A stretch of 14,510 bases of DNA from Anaerolineae bacterium (GTDB lineage Bacteria > Chloroflexota > Anaerolineae > JACIWP01): assembly GCA_014360855.1 (NCBI GenBank), contig JACIWP010000046.1:1-14510 (forward strand), written 5' to 3'. Both the position numbers and the translations under genes were made by a program. The stretch's first letter is position 1. Each line of letters begins with the position of its first letter. Positions 7,944 through 13,700 of the stretch are shown piece by piece. Below the pieces are notes generated by a model, which saw nothing but the letters and a program-made list of their open reading frames with translations, did not search any database and was not told the DNA's origin.

Positions 7944-7955
7944 CGTTTCCCCACC

Positions 7956-9404
7956 TTACTGCCGGTAGCGCACCGTGTAGGTGAGGGTCACTTCGCCGTC
8001 CTTCGGGATCTCCAGGGTCCACTTGACCGTGTCGGCGCTGACCTTCTCGTGCTTGGCGCTTTCCTCGATGATTTCCCAATCCTGACTGCGGTACAGGTGC
8101 TCCAGCACATCCACCGTGACCGCCTCATCCTTGTGGTTGCGCAGGGTGATGGAGAAACTCTCCTCCACCACATCCTTGCTCACCTGCTGAAAATCGGTCT
8201 GCTGACGCTCGCCGATCAGATCGAAGGCGTCGCCCACATACAAGCGCAGGGTTTCATCCTTGGGCGTATGGTTGATGGTGTCCTCGCCGATGAGTTGTTG
8301 GGTGCCGTCCACGTCGGCCTTGTAGATGCGGACGCGGCCGGCCGGCAGTGGGATGCCCAGGCCGGCATCTTCGCTATTGACGAATTCCAGCACGACGCGG
8401 GCGTTGGCCTGCGCCGGCTCTGCGCCGTAGCCCGGATCAAAGATGGCGCTCCAGCCGCGGTAGCGCAGGGCGGTGAACTCGAAGGAATAGCGCTTCTGGG
8501 TTTTCACGCCGGCGGCCCGGATGAATTCGATCTGTTTGGAGGTGTTGTTGGGCAGGGTGATGGGGCGCTGAATCTCATACAAGTGATACTCGAAGAACTG
8601 GCGCTCGGCCACCTCCGGCGCCGCCTTCGCCACGGGCACCGCCCCGACCGGCGCCGGCGCGCTGACGCGGTGAATAGCGCCGGCCACCAGTTTGACCTGG
8701 GCGTTCTGGAAGCCGGTGCCCGAATTGTTGTTCAGCGTGACCCAGCCGTTCAGGTCCAGCGTCTTCTCGTCGCTGGCCCATAGGAGCTGGTAATCCGCTG
8801 TCCAGTTCATGCCGGCGGTGAGGTACGTCAGCTCCAGGGTATGCTGGCCGGCCTTGCTCGCCTCCAGCAGGCATTCCAGGGTCGGACGCGTCACCAGGCC
8901 CTCGGGAAGCTTCGGGAAGGTGATCTCCCGGATGCCGTCGCGCCGCAGCATGGTGACGGTGCCGTCGCCGGCCTGCAGGAGCAGGTCGCCGGCGGCGCTG
9001 ATGAGGGTGCCGGTATAGACGCTGCTGTCCTGCGTGACCACGCGGATCTCCTGCCCCTGGTATTTGGTGAGCAGGGCGTCCGTGCTGGCCAGGTCATAGA
9101 GGTAGTTTTGCTCCAGCACGCGCGTGCCGGCGGGGTCCGTGAGCGAGCGCAGGATCACCGAAGACGGGTCCACCTGCGCCGCCACATTGGCCAGCCGTAG
9201 AGCGTTCGCGCCGGCCTTGAGCGTCTCCGTGCGCAGGTCCCGCACCAATGCCAGGTCCTGATTGTAAATCGTCAGGGAGACGCCCTGCTCCTGCGCCGCG
9301 GCCAGCGGCGGATGCGGGCCGAACCAGAGGATGCCGGCGATGCCCAGCAAAAGGGCAGTGGCCAGCGCAGTCACCCAGAGCGGGAAACGGATCCCTCGCT
9401 TCAT
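7956..9404 (-). CDS. DUF4139 domain-containing protein, predicted exported
   Basis: A 482-aa protein of the DUF4139 type; its molecular function is unknown to me. The N-terminus has a basic MKRGIR, a hydrophobic segment at about residues 9-28 and PLAAAQ at 33-38, so it is either cleaved after AAA by signal peptidase I or membrane-anchored, and acts outside the cytoplasm. The rest looks beta-rich and matches the family layout: LTIYNQDLALVRDLR near 44-58, a DLLLQAGDGTVTMLRRDGIREI segment, LELTYLTAGMNWTADYQL, a hydrophobic-poor middle, and a C-terminal half ending in GEVTLTYTVRYRQ. No catalytic motif is seen. GGAGGTGA (9408-9415) sits 6 nt before the ATG. It is the last gene of a minus-strand unit, 60 nt after the nucleosidase-like gene, and ends next to the shared terminator. 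Confidence 0.85.
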   Translation of the reverse strand: MKRGIRFPLWVTALATALLLGIAGILWFGPHPPLAAAQEQGVSLTIYNQDLALVRDLRTETLKAGANALRLANVAAQVDPSSVILRSLTDPAGTRVLEQNYLYDLASTDALLTKYQGQEIRVVTQDSSVYTGTLISAAGDLLLQAGDGTVTMLRRDGIREITFPKLPEGLVTRPTLECLLEASKAGQHTLELTYLTAGMNWTADYQLLWASDEKTLDLNGWVTLNNNSGTGFQNAQVKLVAGAIHRVSAPAPVGAVPVAKAAPEVAERQFFEYHLYEIQRPITLPNNTSKQIEFIRAAGVKTQKRYSFEFTALRYRGWSAIFDPGYGAEPAQANARVVLEFVNSEDAGLGIPLPAGRVRIYKADVDGTQQLIGEDTINHTPKDETLRLYVGDAFDLIGERQQTDFQQVSKDVVEESFSITLRNHKDEAVTVDVLEHLYRSQDWEIIEESAKHEKVSADTVKWTLEIPKDGEVTLTYTVRYRQ

Positions 9405-9464
9405 CGTTCACCTCCGTGTGTGCAAAATTTCGACACGTTCACTGAACTGATCTTCCAGACGGCT

Positions 9465-10349
9465 CTATCCGCGCCAGCGGGATAATGCGGCTTCTGTCAG
9501 GGCGGCAGCGCGCGCCGCCGCCAGCCGTGTGCCCTGCATCAGCCGGGAGACGCGCCAGGGGGTATCGGGATGACGCAGGATGTAGCGCAGACGCCGGCCC
9601 TGCAGGGAAAGCCAGGCGCCCAGCCCTTCATCATCCAGGGAGCCGACGAGCAGGCTGGCATCGAGGCCGGCGCCTTCATCCGCAAGGTCACTGACGCCGC
9701 GCACGGCCAGCCAGGGGATGCCGTGCGTTGCCGCCACCTGAGCCACCGCCGCGCTCTCCATATCCACGGCCAGGGCCTGCCATGTCTCCAGGATGGCCTG
9801 GCGCCGCTGACGCGAGAAAACGGCCTGGTCGCCGGTGACAATAAGGCCGGCGTGCACCTGGGGCGGCCGGCCGTGTCCGTCGTGGGGCAGGGACCTGGCG
9901 GCCTCCTGGGCGGCCGCCAGCAGGGAAGGGTCTGCCGGAAAGCGCCGGCGCAGGCCGATGCGGCCGTTATGGTGGAACTGCACCCCCAGCGTGACAAAGC
10001 GGTTCCCCCAGTTCATGCCGGCGTCATGGTGGGCGGCATGGGTGCTGATGACCAGGTCACCAGGCAGGACGTCGGGATGCAGGCCGCCGGCCGAGCCGCA
10101 GATCAGGATGGCGGCCGGCCGGAAGCGCTCCACCGCCGCCTGGGCGGTCATAGCGGCGTTGACCTTGCCCATGAGACAGACGACCAGCCATACATCACGG
10201 CCGGCCAGCCGCCCGCGCCAGGAGGGGAACGGCTCGCCCCGATGGGTTTCCAGCACTGCCATGCGGCGCAGTACCTCCGCGGCTTCCGTCCGCTCGCTGA
10301 TGATCACCACGGCCGGCCGAGCAGACTCACCCATAGCACCACCCGGCAT
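9465..10349 (-). CDS. MTA/SAH nucleosidase-like phosphorylase family protein
   Basis: A 294-aa protein of the nucleoside phosphorylase/nucleosidase superfamily, closest in pattern to 5'-methylthioadenosine/S-adenosylhomocysteine nucleosidase. Visible motifs: GSAGGL at 85-90 followed by GDLVIST and HHDAG (as in MTAN 'GDIVVSDEARYHDAD'), HAGLIVTGDQAVF (166-178), VDMESAAVA (195-203) with the ribose-binding Glu at E198, and RGVSDLAD (217-224) with the catalytic Asp position at D221. The N-terminal strand reads AVVIISERTEAAE where MTAN has the AMEEE segment carrying the water-activating Glu12; by simple alignment that Glu falls on A23, so activity or substrate may differ. The gene starts 4 nt after the GerW-like gene. 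ATG 10349 has no clear Shine-Dalgarno; ATG 10334 has GGGTGG 4 nt upstream and would give 289 aa. The basic C-terminal ~35 residues are longer than in MTAN. Confidence 0.82.
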   Translation of the reverse strand: MPGGAMGESARPAVVIISERTEAAEVLRRMAVLETHRGEPFPSWRGRLAGRDVWLVVCLMGKVNAAMTAQAAVERFRPAAILICGSAGGLHPDVLPGDLVISTHAAHHDAGMNWGNRFVTLGVQFHHNGRIGLRRRFPADPSLLAAAQEAARSLPHDGHGRPPQVHAGLIVTGDQAVFSRQRRQAILETWQALAVDMESAAVAQVAATHGIPWLAVRGVSDLADEGAGLDASLLVGSLDDEGLGAWLSLQGRRLRYILRHPDTPWRVSRLMQGTRLAAARAAALTEAALSRWRG

Positions 10350-10353
10350 AATG

Positions 10354-10746
10354 TCAGCGCGCTGAGGTGCGGGAAGCGATGAACTTCTTTAATACACCGC
10401 TCCAGAGGAGGGCGAGCCAGACCAGCGCGCAAACGCCGGCCATGATCAGCCGGCTGTAATCAATGATGGGGTGGACCTTGATCCCGGTCGGGGTGATTTC
10501 GATGACGGCCACCGGGCGGGCGCGCGTGCCGGCGCCACCGCCGCCGCCCAGCCCCTGGGCGCCGGCCCCCTCCGTGCCCTCCGGCGTGTTGGCGCCCATG
10601 CCGAACCCCACGCCGTAGCGCACTGCGGCTACCGGGATAACCGTGACCTCGCCGCGGGTTTCCGGCGGCCCAAACACCGCCTGCACAGAGGCGGATGCCC
10701 TGGACTCTTCGAAGACCTGGAAAAAGCGGGAGACAATATCGTTCAT
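10354..10746 (-). CDS. GerW/YtfJ-family (spore protein-like) membrane protein
   Basis: A 130-aa protein with the GerW/YtfJ (Spore_YtfJ) pattern: an N-terminal helix MNDIVSRFFQVFEESR, a GEVTVIPVAAVRYGVGFGMG segment (32-51), a glycine-rich linker GLGGGGGAG (65-73), and RPVAVIEITPTGIKVHPI (77-94). A hydrophobic helix at about 99-118 follows and ends in a basic tail KKFIASR, so it is likely anchored with the domain in the cytoplasm. The family was named in Bacillus spores but also occurs in non-sporulating bacteria, so sporulation should not be inferred. GGAGGTGAACC stands directly before the ATG. Its start overlaps the stop of the upstream small gene by 4 nt (ATGA), suggesting translational coupling, and the nucleosidase-like gene follows after 4 nt. 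Confidence 0.85.
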   Translation of the reverse strand: MNDIVSRFFQVFEESRASASVQAVFGPPETRGEVTVIPVAAVRYGVGFGMGANTPEGTEGAGAQGLGGGGGAGTRARPVAVIEITPTGIKVHPIIDYSRLIMAGVCALVWLALLWSGVLKKFIASRTSAR

Positions 10747-11081
10747 GGTTCACCTCCAGTGGAGCGGCTCAACAGGCGAAGGGAGCGGCGTGCGGCCAGG
10801 GTGCCGGCCAGGCACAGGCCGGCAATGGCCCATAACAGCAGGCGGGTGAGGTCGAGGATGGGGACCAGCCGGCGCTCGCCGGGACGCTCCAGGACCACGG
10901 CCATGGGAGCGATGCTTTCCATCAGCGCGCCCTGGGCCGTAAGGCTTTGCGAGGCGATGCGAGCGCGCCGGCGCCGCCATGACCAGATGCGCACGATCGG
11001 GAACAGCCGGCTTTCCCCCATCTGGATGGGGTCACCGCGTTCCACTCGGTACCGCCATGGGCCGCACCTCATGTGCCACAT
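10743..11081 (-). CDS. Small membrane protein, putative divergent GerW-like paralogue
   Basis: A 112-aa protein not recognised from a named family. It has a basic N-terminal half (RRRRAR at 36-41), a hydrophobic helix at about 79-97 and a basic tail. Its order of elements mirrors the downstream GerW-like protein: GESRLFPIVRI (22-32) against GEVTVIPVAAV, PMAVVLERPGERRLVPI (59-75) against PVAVIEITPTGIKVHPI, and PILDLTRLLL against PIIDYSRLIM, directly followed by the membrane helix. The glycine-rich linker is absent. I infer a degenerate tandem paralogue. Start chosen: ATG 11081 has AGGAGG 7 nt upstream. The longer frame from ATG 11126 has no Shine-Dalgarno and its ATG lies inside the promoter -10. 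The stop overlaps the next start as ATGA. Confidence 0.72.
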   Translation of the reverse strand: MWHMRCGPWRYRVERGDPIQMGESRLFPIVRIWSWRRRRARIASQSLTAQGALMESIAPMAVVLERPGERRLVPILDLTRLLLWAIAGLCLAGTLAARRSLRLLSRSTGGEP

Positions 11082-11088
11082 GCGTTTC

Positions 11089-11094
11089 CCTCCT
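11089..11094 (-). promoter_or_regulatory. Shine-Dalgarno that sets the small gene's start at 11081
   Basis: On the minus strand AGGAGG is followed by GAAACGC and then ATG 11081, a spacing of 7 nt. This is a full consensus match and outweighs the longer frame from 11126, which has none. Confidence 0.8.
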
Positions 11095-11124
11095 GCGATG
11101 GGATGATACCGGCCTTCGGAAACC

Positions 11125-11151
11125 ATTATAACAGAAAATAGTCCTCGTCTA
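11125..11151 (-). promoter_or_regulatory. Sigma70-type extended -10 promoter of the four-gene unit
   Basis: On the minus strand TGTTATAAT (11133 down to 11125) is a perfect extended -10 (TGnTATAAT). A weak -35-like TAGACG (11146-11151) lies 15 nt upstream; the extended -10 may compensate. Transcription would begin around 11117-11120, about 36-39 nt before ATG 11081. The surrounding AT-rich stretch (TATTTTCTGTTATAATGG) stands out from the high-GC background. It lies between tsaD and the small GerW-like gene and would drive the unit that ends at the terminator at 7913-7943. Confidence 0.65.
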
Positions 11152-11204
11152 CTGTATCTTCAGACGGCGTCAGGCCGGCGGAAAGTTCCCCTGCGCCGGG
11201 CACG

Positions 11205-12299
11205 CTAGGGGTTGATGAGCGGAAGGGTCAGGCTGGCCACCACGTCCAGGTCCCAACCGGCGCGCTCGCCAGCGATGAAGCGGTAATAGCCCACCGCGCC
11301 GATCACCGCGCCGTTGTCCGTGCAGAGCTTGACCGGTGGAACCCGCACCGGCACGGACAGCCGGCGGATCATCTCCTCCCGCAGGCGGGTATTGGCCGCC
11401 ACACCGCCGCCCATGAGCACCATCTTCACCTCGAATTCTTCGGCGGCGCGGCGCGTCTTTTCGACCAGCACGTCCACCACCGCCTCCTGAAAGCTGGCGG
11501 CCAGGTTGTTGACCGGGATGTGGGGCACCACCGGCTGGGATTGGGAAGTGATCAGGCGGGTGCGGGGGGCATGGGCGCCGGCCTGCGCCTTCTCCTCAAA
11601 GGAGCGCACGATGCGCAGGACAGCGGTCTTCAGCCCGCTGAAGCTGAAATCGTAGGAATTCCCCAGCCAGGCACGCGGCAGATGGAAGGACGCGGGGTCG
11701 CCCAGACGGGCGGCGCGCTCGATGGCCGGCCCGCCGGGGAAGCCCAACCCCAGCAGGCGCGCGACCTTGTCAAAGGCCTCGCCGGCGGCATCGTCCAGCG
11801 TGCGGCCAAGGAGCTGATACTGGCCGTGCCCGTGCATCAGCACCAGCTCGGTGTGCCCGCCGGAGACGATGAGGGCCAGCAGGGGAAACTCCGGTTCGGG
11901 CGGCGGCTCCGGGTGCGGCCAATCGGGTGGGATGAGCCAGTTGGCGTAGATATGCCCTTCCAGGTGGTTGATGCCCACCAGCGGAAGGCCCCGGGCGAAG
12001 GCGATCGCCTTGGCGGTATTCACGCCCACCAGCAGGGAGCCGGCCAGCCCAGGGCCGTAGGTCACGGCGATGGCATCCAGGTCGTCATAGCCGACGCCGG
12101 CATCTTTCAGCGCCTGCTCGATGACCGGGGTGATGGTAATCATATGCTGGCGCGAGGCGATCTCGGGGAAGACGCCGCCGTACTGTCGGTGCAAGTCAAT
12201 TTGGGTGGCGACCACGTTGGAGCGGATGCGCCGGCCGTTTTCGACGACGGCGGCGCCGGTCTCGTCGCAGGAGGTCTCAATGCCCAGGATCAGAGTCAT
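11205..12299 (-). CDS. tsaD: tRNA N6-adenosine threonylcarbamoyltransferase TsaD
   Basis: Cytoplasmic enzyme (364 aa) that transfers the threonylcarbamoyl group to A37 of ANN-reading tRNAs, working with TsaB and TsaE. Motifs: GIETSCDETGAAVV (6-19), ASRQHMITITPVIEQAL (48-64), VTYGPGLAGSLLVG (79-92), the metal-binding HLEGH (112-116), SGGHTEL (146-152), GNSYDFSFSGLKTA, GGGVAANTRLREE and CTDNGAVIGA. Between HLEGH and SGGHTEL sits a proline-rich insert (PPDWPHPEPPPEPEFP, 124-139), longer than in E. coli TsaD. The C-terminal end runs past CTDNGAVIG by about 40 residues as usual. selA ends 2 nt upstream, so the two are probably co-transcribed; GTGAGG precedes the start. Confidence 0.97.
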   Translation of the reverse strand: MTLILGIETSCDETGAAVVENGRRIRSNVVATQIDLHRQYGGVFPEIASRQHMITITPVIEQALKDAGVGYDDLDAIAVTYGPGLAGSLLVGVNTAKAIAFARGLPLVGINHLEGHIYANWLIPPDWPHPEPPPEPEFPLLALIVSGGHTELVLMHGHGQYQLLGRTLDDAAGEAFDKVARLLGLGFPGGPAIERAARLGDPASFHLPRAWLGNSYDFSFSGLKTAVLRIVRSFEEKAQAGAHAPRTRLITSQSQPVVPHIPVNNLAASFQEAVVDVLVEKTRRAAEEFEVKMVLMGGGVAANTRLREEMIRRLSVPVRVPPVKLCTDNGAVIGAVGYYRFIAGERAGWDLDVVASLTLPLINP

Positions 12300-12301
12300 G
12301 G

Positions 12302-13696
12302 CTATACCTCACCGGCGTGCTGAGCGTCGTGAAATGCCGCGATCAGGGCCTGGAGCAGTGTGTCCTCCTCGTCTGGCAGCACGGTGCGCGGGTCCAGGCG
12401 AAGCTGGTCCTCCTGAATCAAGGCGATCACCGGCGGCTCGTGGGCGCGCAGTCGGCGAGCCAGCGCGTCCGGGGATGAGACAGTGAGGGCTACGCACCAG
12501 GTAGGCAGGGTTTCTCCCGGCAGGGAGCCGCCGCCGACGGCAGATTGGCCGGCGGTCACCTCTGCCGGCAGGCCGGCGGCGCGCAGTGCCTCCGCCCAGC
12601 GCTCGGCTGTGGCGCGCAGTTCCTCGGACGACCGGGCGATCATGCGCCAGGTGGGGATGGCGTGCAGGGCCTCCCCTTTCAGATAGTGGAGCAGGGTAGC
12701 CTGCAGGCCGGCCAGCGTGATTTTATCGACGCGCAGGGCGCGTGTCAGCGGGAAATGCCGCAGTTGCTCCACCAGGTCTCTGCGCCCGACGATGATGCCG
12801 GCCTGCGGCCCGCCCAGGAGCTTATCCCCGCTGAAGGTCACCAGCGCCGCGCCGGCGCGCACGCTCTCCTGCACCATCGGTTCATGCTCCAGCCCGAAGG
12901 GGGCAGTGTCCAGCAGGGTGCCGCTTCCCAGGTCATCCACCACCGGGATGCGGTACCTGTCCCCCAGCTCCACCAGCTCGGCCAGCGAAGGCTCGGCGGT
13001 GAAGCCGATGATGCGGAAGTTGGAGCGGTGGGCGCGCATGATGAGGGCGGTGTTCTCGGTGATGGCCCGCTCGTAATCGGAGAGGCGGGTGCGGTTGGTG
13101 GTGCCGACCTCCACCAGCCGGGCGCCGGATTGGGCCATCACCTCCGGGATGCGGAACCCGCCGCCGATCTCGATGAGCTGGGAGCGGGAGATGATGACCT
13201 CTTTGTCGCGCGCCAGCGCGCTGAGCACCAGCAGTACGGCGCCGGCATTGTTGTTGACCACCAGCGCGGCCTGCGCGCCGCTCAGCCGGCACAGCAGGGC
13301 CTCCGCATGGTAATAGCGCGAACCGCGCCGGCCCTGTTCCAGATCGTATTCCAGATTGGAATAACCAATGCCGGCCTCCCACATGGCGCGCCGCGCCGCC
13401 TCGCTCAGGGGTGAGCGCCCCAGATTGGTGTGGATGATGACGCCGGTGGCGTTGATGACCCGCCGCAGGGTGGGGCGCAGGGCCTTGTCCAGGGATTGGA
13501 CGATGGAATGGACCAGCGCCTCCCTGTCAGGGCAGGGCTGGCCGGCCAGGATGCTGTGGCGCGTCTCCTCGAGCACCGCGCGCACTACGTCCACCACCAG
13601 CTCGCGCCCGCTGGTCCGGACCCGTTCAGCAATATGGGGCTCCTGGAGCAGGCGGTCCACACTGGGCAGTCGGCGGAGTTCGCGCTGGACGTCCAT
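12302..13696 (-). CDS. selA: L-seryl-tRNA(Sec) selenium transferase SelA
   Basis: PLP enzyme (464 aa, normal for SelA) that converts seryl-tRNA(Sec) to selenocysteinyl-tRNA(Sec) using selenophosphate. The N-terminal domain begins LRRLPSVDRLL and is followed by INATGVIIHTNLGRSPLSEA (81-100), YSNLEYDLEQGRRGSR (112-127), NNNAGAVLLVLSAL (148-161), a long region ending in VVDDLGSGTL (252-261), and the PLP-lysine motif FSGDKLLGGPQAG with K292. The C-terminal domain is complete. The gene implies that the organism decodes UGA as selenocysteine; selB, selC and selD are not in the window. The start has GGGAG 9 nt upstream, only 4 nt after the stop of the amidohydrolase gene, and tsaD follows after 2 nt. 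Confidence 0.96.
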   Translation of the reverse strand: MDVQRELRRLPSVDRLLQEPHIAERVRTSGRELVVDVVRAVLEETRHSILAGQPCPDREALVHSIVQSLDKALRPTLRRVINATGVIIHTNLGRSPLSEAARRAMWEAGIGYSNLEYDLEQGRRGSRYYHAEALLCRLSGAQAALVVNNNAGAVLLVLSALARDKEVIISRSQLIEIGGGFRIPEVMAQSGARLVEVGTTNRTRLSDYERAITENTALIMRAHRSNFRIIGFTAEPSLAELVELGDRYRIPVVDDLGSGTLLDTAPFGLEHEPMVQESVRAGAALVTFSGDKLLGGPQAGIIVGRRDLVEQLRHFPLTRALRVDKITLAGLQATLLHYLKGEALHAIPTWRMIARSSEELRATAERWAEALRAAGLPAEVTAGQSAVGGGSLPGETLPTWCVALTVSSPDALARRLRAHEPPVIALIQEDQLRLDPRTVLPDEEDTLLQALIAAFHDAQHAGEV

Positions 13697-13700
13697 GGCG

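Noticed and set aside
6626..7954. 442-codon open frame on the minus strand opposite nuoN
   Set aside because: Antisense shadow with low-complexity polar composition; it also runs across the terminator hairpin.
8049..8783. 244-codon plus-strand frame opposite the DUF4139 gene
   Set aside because: The sense frame has a signal peptide, a Shine-Dalgarno and family motifs; the opposite frame has none.
9437..9447. Inverted repeat GTTCA-C-TGAAC upstream of the DUF4139 gene as an operator
   Set aside because: An 11-nt palindrome with no second copy and no clear promoter next to it; chance cannot be excluded.
10354..10746. GerW-like gene as evidence of sporulation
   Set aside because: The GerW/YtfJ family occurs in many non-spore-formers and no other sporulation gene is in the window.
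11175..11199. Possible hairpin CCGGCG...CGCCGG after tsaD as a terminator
   Set aside because: Only a 6-bp stem with a 13-nt loop and no T-run follows on the minus strand. GCCGGC-type palindromes are so common here that such pairs arise by chance.
12545..13414. 289-codon plus-strand frame opposite selA (and a 267-codon one opposite tsaD at 11520-12323)
   Set aside because: Both are mirrored by full-length, motif-complete enzymes on the minus strand; the plus-strand translations are Gln/Gly/Ala/His-rich shadows.
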